From: Talinum fruticosum
Lineage: Eukaryota; Streptophyta; Magnoliopsida; Caryophyllales; Talinaceae
Direction: 5' to 3'
DNA: 64,000 bases
Assembly: GCA_021018815.1 (NCBI GenBank)
Contig: JAITYX010000030.1
Coordinates: 3,177,001 to 3,241,000, forward strand
Position numbers and translations under genes: made by a program. Position 1 is the first letter of the stretch; each line of letters begins with the position of its first letter. The notes beneath the pieces were generated by a model. The model did no database searches. It had not been told where the DNA came from and saw only the letters and a program-made list of their open reading frames with translations. Below, in pieces: positions 46,301 through 59,136 of this stretch.

Positions 46301-49300
46301 CAGGAGAGAAACATTAAATCTTCCAACATAGCATAGCACAAGCATTGAAGTTAGAAAGAAACACTTGAGCTTCAGACATCATATAGAAGAAACATCGAAG
46401 TTCTATTATACATCTTCCCAGGAATCCAATATGCATCAGCAATTCAGCTTAGATAATAGAACAATTGTTACAAATTCAGCACTAAGCCGCTAACATAACG
46501 TTTTATAGCAACTAGCTTACAGTGATCAGTGACATATCAGTTTGAGATAAGAAATACAACCTCTCCAAACAGTAAAACAACTAATCAACAAGGTGATATG
46601 GCTTAAGTGAACAGGATCTCAACATTTATACATGAACCCCTAAAACATATGCTCAGGACTTTCCTCCGAACTAAAGAGAGAATGCGAGAGATAAATACAT
46701 AGATAGATGAAACAAAATAGCAGCAGTACGTCAATCATCAAGAAAACCAGGTAAATAGATAACTATAAATTTATATTTTTGGACGATGTTCACAAATCCT
46801 AATATCCACCAACGTACATTCTTGGATGATGACTTAGACTCACTCACTCAATCCCTAAACATTAATAAATTAATGGATGGTGTTTGAAAATTATTGTTGG
46901 CGTTTTCTGGGGTCACTCAGAGGGAAGTAGGAGACAGAGGGGGTGAATGAGTGGGGGAGTTAAAGAGTGAGTAAATAACAGGTAGGGAGAGAGTTAGTGA
47001 GTGCGGAAATAAGGGAGAAAGGGAGATGGAATAAGGGAGTAGTTCACTTGGTTAGCAAGTGACAAATATGGAATAAGGGAGAGAGCAATAGAGTGAACGA
47101 GTGAATGAGAGAAGGAATAGGGAGGGAGCGTGTGAGTGAGTGAGTGAGGGAGGGAGGGAATAAGGGAGGGACTGGGGGAGCGAATAGGTAGCAGAGTGAT
47201 GGACAAAGGGATGTCTTGCATGAGTTAGTAAGGGTCAGATGGAGAGGGACTGCATGGATGAGTAACTAAAACAGGCATGGTAAGTCACAAATATGGCATA
47301 AAGAATACAGAGTGAGTGAATAGATGAGTGTGTAATTTAGCATTCATTCCCTCCAAGAGTAAAGTATTGAAGTTCTAGTTCACTCAAGTGCTGCCTCCCA
47401 ACCCATCTATCTCCATCGCTCAATGCTAATATATTATTTAATGAAGAAAACAGTTGTTGAAAAAACATACATTTTAATTCCTTCTCTATGAGAATAAAGT
47501 ATCTTGGACATGTAGCGCACAAAACTAATCCATAATACTTTGCACAGCCAAAGACTCAACAACCATCAGAATTCAGATGGAGTAATCAAGCATTGATATA
47601 AGCAGACAACCAAGGAAAATTGCATAGTTAAATCAACATATTATACAACAGGAAAGTTTTTACACCTGCTTCCACAATTCTTCTGCTTCCATGGTGCGAC
47701 CACGCATTCTTGCTCGATCAGATATTGCTATGGCCCAATTATAATAAGCCTGCATGGAATGTTAACAATTACTCATAACAAGACAACGCGAACCTCTCTA
47801 AAGTTCTATGTTATCATTATCTCCCACCACACAACTCCCCATTGTCAGTAACTGCATCATACAAGCTTATTAAGCCTAAGCTAGCGGTGCTAGGGTGAAC
47901 GTTGGGCTATAGTCACAAGAACCCCCCCAAAAAAAAAAAAAACCCACCAGAAAAGAGAAAAGGGCACCCCTGGGACCAAGCACTAATTTGTGGGTTCTCT
48001 GAATCAAATCTCAGGCACCAACTCCCAACACAAATAACATGTTGATGTTGCCTGACAAGTGATAATTACCAATTCATTTCACCAAGTACAGATCCTTAGG
48101 GGTACATACATCATGAAGGGTGGGACAAAGACGAGTTGCTTCCTCATATTTTTTGCAAGCCTCCTCAAGCAGTGCATCTTTGGAAGGTGAAGCAGAATCA
48201 GGATCAACATTATCTGCACTTTCCTGGATGAAATTCATAATGTGTCAAAATTAAGTAATTTGCGTTCAGTGGGAAAGTGCGTTAAGACAGTACGTTTTCA
48301 TTTTAATCATTTTATAAGGAAAAAAATGTGTATATATAAACAAACATAAAATAATTCAAAGAGAAAGGGTGCTAAACTCGCATACTACAAAAAGCTAGTT
48401 AAAGCCTAAGAAAGACTACCAGCACAATACAATATCATTCGACAAGGAACAAGTTCCTCCATCCCAAAAGAAAAAAGTCTTCTACCACTTCTCCTTGATG
48501 TGTTGAAGGGAAATTTCAACACCATCAAATACCGCCTCTCCATCAAAATAATCAAAAATCAGCATGGGTAATGGCTCCAATGACTTAGTTTTTTACTTTC
48601 ATTCAAAAAGGCGCCATCCCAAGCCAAAAATTATTGTTAGACCCTAGATTTAAAATCTTTAGCCACCTAATACTCCACACAAAAGTAGAGGATAGTTTCA
48701 CGATGCATTTTGCTATAGTATAAAAAAACTGTGCCCAAAAGAAGGTTTATTAGCTGTCTGAAATCGACATTAGAAAGGAAAAAGAAACCTAAATAATAAA
48801 TCAAGGATTAATCAAACCTGAAGAACCAAAGCCCAGTTGTAAAGAGCATCATAATCTCCGGGATTTCTCTCTATTGCACTAGCATACCTGCAGAAAGGTC
48901 AGAAAAATACACTACCAGTTAGAAACAAATAGCATAGAGATGGAAACAGGATTCAAATCACCCAAAACATAGTAAAGAGAATTTGTTATATCGACAAAAT
49001 AGAAGTAGAAACTAACTTCATTACAATTAATTGTAACTCCCACCAAGTGATGAGCAATACAAGCATACCTTCTCGCAGCATACGTGAGGATCCTTTGGCG
49101 GGATTGGCTTTCTTCGTCAGCACCTGTAACACTATTAATAAGTTCCATGGCAGCATTGCTCTGATATGCTTGCTGAGAGCTCTCTTCACTGCCAGACACA
49201 TATAAGACAGCTTTTAGTCACAATAGTCTAATTCTCTACGTAGAACTCCAAGATGTCAATACTATCTTTAGTTCTTAGCCTTCCCCTCCTCCCTCCTTTT

Positions 49301-51108
49301 TCTCCAAAACGATAATGCAGCTGCAATAAGGTCTTCAAATCAAATTCATGCATGCATATGGCTTCTATAGTTTTCTACGAAAACATAAGATAGTGTCTAG
49401 AGAATTCAAAAGGTGGGAAGAGAAAATAATTGATGGAGTCAATGAGCAGTTACTTCATCGGAGATACCTTTATTATGTGAGACAAACTAACTCAAGGGAA
49501 GAAGCATGACTCTCTATTAGGTGTCATAAGACCACAGCACAAAAGTACATTCTATAAGCCTTATTCCCCTCTCAGAGTCTCTTCACTGTACCATCCCTCA
49601 ACATGCTAGGTTGGGTAGAATATCATATGTTCTATTATTTCACATTCCATTGAGATGGATGTACCATGCAATTGTCCAAATTTCTTCCTTTCATTTGATC
49701 CCCTTCCCCACCAAAAAAAAAGAAAATAAAATAAAAACCAACCAGCACCCACCCACCACCAAAAAAAAAACCTAAAATGATCTCAAACATGAACACCAAT
49801 TGTTGAAAGTGAAGTGATCACCTCTCATGTCTCAAGACTCAAATGCTCAATTGTCATCCATAATGTTAAATAATTGATTAAAAGCGCAATAAATTTAAGC
49901 TTTAAGCCAACTGAGAGTTTAGAAATGACGTGCTCTTTCATTTGTCAGCGGTTGGAGATGAAATCTCTTTCATCTAGTATACCACAGTTGATTCAACTAC
50001 TTCCCTTCCAAATCTCATAAAAACCCCAAAACAATTACACTGTCTACCTTCTTTCGTATTCACTTTGAGATCTAAACTCCTTTTAGGTCATAAATGAGAC
50101 TAGATGGTAATGGAATGATGTCCAATATCCCCATTTTCTTCAGGGGGTCGCGCAGGTGGAAACAGCAAAAACAGACAGAGTAGAGCACCTGAGGTGCTCT
50201 AGTATCATTCATACCCAACCCAACTGTACTAACTGCCACCATTTTAATCCAATTCTAATTACCACCAGATTTTTGAATTTCAAAGAGCCACTACCCAGTA
50301 CTGCAATGAAGACCAGGATGCCATTACAAGCATCCAAATTGATTGTCACCCATAACCCTAAAAAAATTTCCAATAGTTCCAGCAAATCAATCAGAATTCT
50401 ACTTATTGCACTATCTACTACTCAATACAAGCCTTGCACCACAATTCTAAAAAAGTTCAGATCACTTCAATTTCCGTTAGTGACTATCCAGTACTGCAAT
50501 GAAGACCGGGATGCCATTACAAGCATCCAAATTGGTCGTCACCCATAACCCTAAAAAAATTTCCAATATTTCCAGCAAATCAATCAGAATTCTACTTATT
50601 GCACTATCTACTACTCAATACAAGCCTTGCATCACAATTCTAAAAAGTTCAGATCACTTCAATTTCCGTTAGTGACTATCCTTAATCAAACCATTGGATC
50701 ATTGATAAACCAGAAAATAACAAAAGGCCAATTTCTAAACTGAACCATAAAAGCAAGAAATAGGCAAATTAAGAGATATAACCTTTGAGGAGAAGCAGAA
50801 TCAGGGGATTGGCCCTGATCTCCCTTCAACCCATTCAACAATTCCCTCATCGTGAAAGTTCGATTCCCCTCCTCCTTTCTCAGTTGGGCTGATTCGCCGG
50901 AATTCGAAATGGCTTCGTTTGATCCGGTGGGCTCCTCGTGAATCTCGTTTTTCTCGGAAGTCACTGGCTCGAGTTTAACTTCGACGGGCTCGTCGTTTGA
51001 ATGCTGGATCCCAACATCAACCAGAGCATCGGAATGAGCTTCCGGCGCCGATACCGGCGAAGGCTCCGGTGACAGTTTCTGGGATTGGGTCTCTTCCGGC
51101 ATTGACAT
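43342..51108 (-). CDS. HLB1: TPR protein resembling HLB1 (trans-Golgi/actin-linked), 14 exons
   Basis: Exons in gene order: 50783-51108, 49069-49188, 48818-48887, 48110-48223, 47666-47749, 46228-46278, 46028-46057, 45849-45911, 45668-45733, 45369-45497, 45031-45066, 44175-44294, 43585-43773 and 43342-43452. All are GT/AG and in phase, giving 502 residues with no lesions. The N-terminus is acidic and Ser/Pro-rich ([18 protein letters not shown]). Residues about 140-330 are TPR helices: [75 protein letters not shown]. The C-terminus (from about 404) ends [20 protein letters not shown] then [18 protein letters not shown]. The order matches the Arabidopsis HLB1 type (At5g41950, as I recall), a TPR protein of the trans-Golgi/early endosome linked to actin. 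The symbol is by resemblance. Confidence 0.85.
46915..47335. repeat. Purine-rich degenerate GAGTGAGT/AAGGGAG tract in intron 5
   Basis: About 400 bases consist mostly of GAGTGAGTGA, GGAGGGAGGGAATAAGGGAG and related units on the plus strand (pyrimidine-rich on the gene strand). It is a decayed satellite-like tract that could form triplex or G-rich structures; that is inference. Confidence 0.65.
50296..50681. repeat. 193-base tandem duplication in HLB1-like intron 1
   Basis: The unit starts CAGTACTGCAATGAAGACC and ends TTAGTGACTATC. It is present at 50296-50488 and 50489-50681 with only a few substitutions and a one-base length difference in an A run, so the duplication is fairly recent. Part of the upstream flank (ATTTCAAAGAGCCACTACC) may be a third, decayed start. 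Confidence 0.85.
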
Positions 51109-53102
51109 TCCCCCTTTTCACAGATTTGCCCAGAGCTAGACACGAAAGAGAGATTTGGGAGAAAGAGAGAGGAGAAGAAGAAGAAGAAGAAGAGCTCTGA
51201 ATTTGAACTAGATTGTGGGATGTCGAAAGTGAAAAGGAAGCGAGATCTATTAGGAGATTTGCGTATTAACTGAGAGCTCCTAATCAACGTCTTTGGGAGA
51301 AAACGTTAGTTAATGGTGTTTTTTTCTTTTTTGAGGAATTATTGGTGATTTACTCATTTTATTATGATTAATCTCAATGTTTTTCCTAAAAGAAGGGAAT
51401 TTGAAAAAGGGTGTGGGAAATTGTTGAATTTTGAGATAAGTGGAGGGATTTCATGTTTATAAGACCATGAGATATGGTAATGTGCTTGTTACATGATAAT
51501 CTTTGAGTATGATACATTGCACTTTCGTATTATATGTCAATATATGATCGGACAAAATAAAAAAATAAAAATATAATCTAGAAAATAAAAGGAAATATAA
51601 AAATAAGTTACAGTTTATGAAATTATCTTACTAGATAATCGGAGAATTGCGATGAAAAATTTGAAAATAAAAGAATTAGTTTAGCACCAAGGCACACGTG
51701 CAAAGTGAAACACAATTGCCAGTACATTTGTGATGAACACAAGAAAACAAATGTCGGAAACCCATTGCCTACTTTGATGTCATTTGCGAAGGCTACTACA
51801 ATGGGAATGGTGGTAAGATACTATCATATTATGATCAAGACAGTAATAAAGTTTTCATACACAGTAGAGGCAAAGTTGAGGTTTAACGATAAATTTGTAA
51901 TCACTATTAAGAATTAGAACAATGTACGATCCTATCATAAGGTATTAAGAATAAGATGAACGATATAATTTAAACATGTCTTGTTATAAACACATGCTAA
52001 ATTTAATTATAACATGCTCTATTATAAACATTAGTCTTTTTCCTTAAATCGAAAAAATATAAAAAAAATAGAAGCGAGAAATCCAACGGTGAAACAATCG
52101 ACTAATTTGGTCAGTAATGTTTCTTATCATTAAACATGCTCAATTGTAATTAACAAAAATTTCTTAAAAAAACTGCATTAATAATCTTTGTAGCATCGTT
52201 TATAAAATAGTTTATAAAATAGTTGCATCGTTTATAAAATAGTTTATAAAATAGTTGCTCGTGTCGTATGTCTTTATTTTAGTTTACCATCCATTCCACG
52301 GTCCACCATGTGAAAATAGAAAGGGAAATAGTATATACATGGCTACCAATTTAGTAATGTTCTATAATATTTATCTAATACACTAAATGGTGTAGTTAGT
52401 CAATAAAATTTTTCTTTAGTCTCTAGACCGTAGGTTTATTTTGCAAAATTTGAACTTGTTTCCACACATTTGCTGCAAATCTCACTTTTGTCAAAACGTT
52501 CTCATAATATTATGTATACCTACGTTATGTTTAAAAATTGCATCGTGCATTAATATACACGATCACATCCTTTGTGAGTTGTAAAACTTCAATTATACTA
52601 CTGATGCTTGAAAGAACAGAACCTTCAGAGCTTATATAGTGCAATGATATTACTAATAATCAGAAACTCTCTGATTATGAACCAAGGACGCTTGCCCCTA
52701 AAGGATAATAAGAATAATGCTAGCAAGCCAACTCACTGCACCGTTAAGCAGCAAATTATACGAACGTTGTACATATTCCGACCTTAGATTCTCATACACA
52801 GTAACGAAATTGATCATCTATTTTATTGTCGTGTATGGACAATTGTGGACATCAGCGTGCAAATTTAGCATAGCTCGGGTGAATGGTAACGAATGTGCCA
52901 ACACTTGTAATAACCGCAAGCAATGAAGTTCAATGATCTAATCCATTGACATACTCATAACATAAATTCAAAACAAGAGTGATGGATAGTCAAAACAACT
53001 CAGGGACAAATCCATAAGACTCTAACAAAATCAACAAAGGCAAAAATGGTAACAAAATCTAGGGTGACTTGTAGTATTTGCTGATGAAATGAAATAAGAT
53101 CC
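51109..53102. other. Spacer between HLB1-like gene and RPS15
   Basis: Starting at 51109 the sequence is the HLB1-like promoter and 5' leader on the minus strand, with a (GAA)n run at 51174-51191. A 32-base duplication built of GTTTATAAAATA units is at 52195-52257. The last 100 bases or so before 53103 are the RPS15 3' flank. No gene is supported in between; the open frame at 52717-52926 has no family features. Confidence 0.45.
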
Positions 53103-54812
<1,710 letters not shown>

Positions 54813-54939
54813 GGTTAAAGCTGGTGAAGATGGGACTCCTGGAGATCGGCGGCGGCTCTGGTGCGGGAGAGCGAGAGAGACGAGGGTAGATTACAGCTTG
54901 CTGGGTTTATTTTGAGCGAAGTGAAGCAATATATATTCT

Positions 54940-55075
54940 CTCTCCTAGGGTTTTTTTCAGTGATACGACACCGTTTGAATCTCATTTATCTTTTTGGGCC
55001 AGGCCTGATAAGCATTTTATGGTATTGCCGTTCAAATTCTCTCTTTTTTGGGTTTAGGTTAGGCCCATCCTTGTT
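54940..55075 (-). promoter_or_regulatory. RPS15 promoter with telo-box and site II elements
   Basis: On the gene strand AAACCCTA (telo-box) is at 54946-54953, about 135 bases from the ATG. TGGGCC / GGCCCA-type site II elements are at about 54994-55001 and 55062-55068. This pair of motifs is the known signature of plant ribosomal-protein and other growth-linked promoters (bound by TCP-type factors at site II). Confidence 0.7.
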
Positions 55076-57100
55076 TGGGCTTACTTCTGTGGAAAATTGG
55101 GAATGGTAGCAAGTGGTGGTATTAAGATCTCTTATGGCCCGTTTAGTTCAAAAGGCGGAAATTAGTTATAAATGTGAAAATTATTTTATTTTTAACTTAT
55201 TCTATATTAATTTATAAATGTGAAAATTTGATTTTAACCTCTAGATGCAAACAAGTGAGTTTTGTTATAGTTAGATGTGGTTTGCAAGATGCACGCGTGT
55301 TTTGAGTCCAAAATTATAATATTTTTAATATTTTTTATATTTTATTTTATTTAAAATAATTATCAAATTAAAAATTTTAATTTAATTTGTTTCATTGTAG
55401 AAAATATTGAAGAACCTGAAAAATAGTAAAAAGAGGTGAAATTTGAATGAAATGGATCGATGATTCGCACTTGGCCTAGTTGGAGCCCAAATTCATCTTA
55501 CTCTCAACCTTCACGTGACACGCACGCTTGATGAAAGCCCACCTAAACACCTCTCTCTCTCTCTCCTCTTTCACCAGCCTCATTTCTCTTTTCGGGACCC
55601 TCACCAACCAAAACCTTAATCATCTTCCCTCACATTCCTCATGCCAGAAACCCTAGCTTTTCCCCTGCTTCCTCTCTCTCGCTGCTGCCAATTATGTTAA
55701 AAGAACTAACCTGGTTGGAAGAGTGGGTCAATCGGTCAATCGGTCAATTGGTCGGAACGTTTATATCGAGTTAGACCGATTGACCCGATTCTTGGTTAGA
55801 TCGGGTTAAATCGCCATGACCCCGATTGACCGTAGAATTATTTTTAATATATCTTTAGTTATTTTTTCATTGTTATTATTTTTTATATATTTAATAAAAG
55901 AATGGTACATTCTATATAAAAAAACTTAAAAACTAATAAATCATATCATATGGTAAAAAAAAAGCCAATTTAAATTTACAATTCACTAAAAAAATCCTTC
56001 TAAAACAAAGTAAAATATAACCCTAACTTAAATCCCCAACTTTGCACGCCTGAGCCTTCTCCTCCTTTCACTCTCCTCGACCCCTTTCTACTCCTCCAGC
56101 CGCCTAATTTTTCTTAACACTCGCTTTGGTTCTTCGAGCCCTTTTTCTCTCCCTCCCCTTTTCTCTCTCATCTCGCTTTCTTAACACTCCTTTGGTTCTT
56201 CGATCCCCGTTCGCCTCCCCTTTCTCTCGAGGAGCACCACCAACAAAGCAAGCTTGAGTTAAACCAAAGAGCCGCCCAATGACAGAGGCAAACTAGATCC
56301 AAACCAAAGAGAAGCAGAGCCACCTGGCGAGCACCACAACCGAGGCTAGACAAAGACGAGAAGATCAACGCAGCCAGAGAGAGAGGAAGAGTAAGTGAGG
56401 AAAGTAGGAAGATGAGTTAGGGTTTCTAAAATCACGATCGAACTGCGGGTTGACCGGTTTATCCGAGTTGAGCGGGTCGACCGGTTCAGTCCGAGGTTTT
56501 CTCGGTTCGATTGTCTAAATGAGTCCACCCTTAAACACGTGACTTTAACTTGCTGCTACTCTCTCTCTCTCTCTTTGACCGACAATCGTAACATAGCTGC
56601 CAACCTCCCGCGCCATAATCACTACCCAAACCCTTCTCTTCCTCCTTACTTTTCTCGGTCTCCGAAACCCTACCAGACTTTCCTCTCTCTCTCGGCCGAA
56701 ACTCGCACTGACCCACAAGACCCTCTCCTCTCCTTCTCTCGCTTCCCTGTCCCGTACTTGCCCAAAACCCTAGCAAGCCTCAAGATCTTCATTCTCACGC
56801 TGCTACTCTCTCTCGCTCTCCATCCTCTTTGTGCTTCCTCGGCAGAGTCCTAACCCATCGCAATCTCCACTCTCCCCCTTTCTTCGGTCTCTTCCACTAA
56901 CCAAAGCCCCATCTCCATCTCTCCCCCATCTTCAACTCTCCATAACCAAACAGAACCCACATCCCCTTCAAACTATATCCACAATGAACCCGATCGAGAA
57001 TAAAGGGCGAGTGAGAGGACGAGAAGTATAAAAGAGGAGGAGCAAGATAGAACCAGGAGGGAGAGAGGCTCCCGTTGACAATTCTACTTCACAGTTTTAG
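55076..57100. other. Intergenic repeat-rich region
   Basis: Between about 55700 and 56520 there are clustered CGGTCAAT / GACCGATTGACC motifs at the left (55724-55815) and related CCGGTT / GGGTCGACCGGTT motifs at the right (56450-56510), in partly inverted arrangement, suggesting the ends of an unclassified non-autonomous DNA element. The middle and following stretch to about 57000 is unusually CT-rich (CTCTCTC, CTCCTCC) and its open frames are low-complexity. No gene is supported. Confidence 0.35.
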
Positions 57101-57344
57101 AATTTATGTTTGTTATTTTATTTTGTTCATAGTAAATTTACGTTGATATGTCCGAGTTGGTGATTTATGCCTTTGTCGGTTCTTTAATTTCATTTTGTGT
57201 TAGTAGATCAATTTAAGCTTCCCGTTTTAAGTCTTTGAGTCATCTTTTGCAATATGAATTTGATTTAGTTCTATTAATGTGGGTTCGAGAAAAATTTCCA
57301 TACTCCCATAATTCACTCCAAAAGCTGTGGGCGACTCTATGGAC

Positions 57345-57645
57345 AAACCAAGAAACAACTTGAACTAAAAGTCACGTATAACAATTGCTCTTGTAACACA
57401 AGCGGTTTTACTAGAGTGAGATGTGATTTTTCAAGATGCGCTTGTGGGGATTCGATAAGTGAACCTATAAACCACTTGAACCAAAATTCACGTATAAGGG
57501 TTGCTCACACAAGTAATTTTGTTGGAGTGAGATATGGTTTGCAAAAATGCACTCATAGGGACTCGATGAGTGAATCTAGAGCCCACTTAAACTAAAAATC
57601 ACATATTACAGCTTGCTCTCGTCATACAAGTATTTTTGTGTCGAT
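57345..57645. repeat. Tandem array of ~115-base units, about 2.5 copies
   Basis: Units start at about 57350, 57470 and 57583 and share CACTTGAAC-AAA-TCACGTAT, TTGCTC, ACACAAG, GGAGTGAGAT-TG, TGCACTCATAGGGACTCGAT. They are diverged. It is likely to be part of the retroelement debris that continues to 58330. Confidence 0.6.
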
Positions 57646-57739
57646 CATGTTAGGTATTTGCATTAAGCTTGAAAAGTTGCTACTTTTAACCTAGGTTTTA
57701 TGGAGATAATGTTTTGCTTTATGTATATTATGGACCTGT

Positions 57740-58335
57740 TTGGACTTACATACTCGATTCGGGTATTTCTGGAAAGTTCTAGCTCACCCGCCACGTCACT
57801 AGTCAATCGTGTCTAATAAGTCAAATAAGGGAGATATCGGCCCGGTCGACCCTTAATGGGCCGAGTAAAAGGCCAAAACCCATTAGGGCTAGAGTTTCCC
57901 TTAAACCACGGTAAATTACTATTTTACCCCTTTAAAATCTCCCTATAAATACACATCATTTCCCAACTCTATGGGACATGTTTTTCATATTCCACAAATC
58001 TCATCTTTCTCACAATCACCCAAGCTTCCAAGCTCTCAACACTCATCAACATTCATCCCAAGAGTTTTCATCTTTGGAAAACCTCTCAACTCCCACTGAA
58101 TTCCCCACGCACATCGAGGAAGATTTCCTTGATCCCTTCAATCAAGTCGATCACTAACTTGAGCGTCGGAGGGGCGTTCCGAGATCCACCTCGGGGCTTC
58201 GCCTTTTGCGAGTTCAGCGGTCGCCACACGGAATCGGATCGATTGTGCCACGTCCTTAGAACCAGGAGTAGTAAATCCTTTCTCTCTCGAATCATCATCC
58301 ACATCATCAACTCGGTTTTCTCCGGAAACACATAC
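57740..58335 (+). mobile_element. Gypsy-type LTR fragment
   Basis: The stretch has the layout of a plant gypsy (Tat/Ogre-like or Tekay-like) LTR. A TATA box (CCTATAAATACACATC at about 57941) is followed by a CT-rich leader with repeated AACACTCATCAACATTCATC. Then comes the ACTTGAGCGTCGGAGGGGCG motif at 58156-58175, which I know from the R/U5 part of such LTRs. No internal region, primer site or second LTR is found and the ends are not clean, so it is a fragment or decayed solo LTR. Confidence 0.5.
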
Positions 58336-58339
58336 AAAA

Positions 58340-58515
58340 TACACATAAATAGAAACGAACATAAACAAATATAAAAGAAGCAGAAACGAATATAAACAAA
58401 TAGAAATGAGTTCTTAAAATAAGAAACGAATGAACATAAACGAATATAAATAAACATAAATAAATATAAAAGAACATAAATGAATATATCGTTTTTCACG
58501 TAACTTCAAACAAGC
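58340..58515. repeat. ATAAACGAA-type degenerate repeat, relative of 13766-14015
   Basis: Many copies of AAACGAATATAAACAAATA-like units end with ACGTAACTTCAAACAAGCCC. This is the inverted counterpart of the T-rich element at 13766-14015, so the same small element family has inserted at both places. Confidence 0.45.
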
Positions 58516-59136
58516 CCTATATGTTAAAGAAACAAAAAGTATGAGTTATGCCCTATTTTTTCTCGTTCCCTAACAAGTATTTTTCAAAAGAACGAAGAAT
58601 ATAGACTATAACACATTACACTTGACAAAAAAATGCACATTTAACCCGACTACATTACCCCACGGCATGGACCCAGACCCATTACAGTTGCAATCCCCAA
58701 TTATCACGTCACAGCTGCATACTTGCATAGCAATTCAATCCGAAGCTCCGATCAACAAGATGCGTTTACGACCACAAACACAAGCGTAAACCACGGACCC
58801 ACAATTCCAATCACATTTACTTCCTCCGACTAAGACAACCGTACACGTGTCCACCTCCTCTCAGACTCAAAATCCAACGGCTTTTTTACTCCAAACTTGT
58901 TCCACGTCAGCACAAGCCGTCAATGGATCTTTATCTTTCCCATTGCCGAAAAACACTCAGTCAAATTTTAAGAGAGAGAGAACACGTAGGCGAATTTGGT
59001 CCGCGCGTATAATGTAAGATTTGCAGAAGTACACGAGACCCCTCTCTCTCTCTTCTCATCTTCAGTTCCGCATTCGACGCTCACTCTCACTTGTGTGGAG
59101 AGATAAGACAAAGACTGTAGAGAGAGATACAGGAGA
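58516..59136 (+). promoter_or_regulatory. Promoter and 5' leader of the TPR-RING-LON gene, with a G-box
   Basis: ACACGTGT at 58843-58850 contains the palindromic G-box CACGTG, about 290 bases before the ATG. From about 58965 on the sequence is likely the 5' untranslated region, with CTCTCTCTCT at 59043-59052. No upstream ATG frame is long enough to be convincing. Confidence 0.4.

Noticed and set aside
56539..56853. 104-codon plus-strand frame rich in Ser, Pro and Leu
   Set aside because: CT-rich low-complexity DNA keeps both strands open; no conserved motif.
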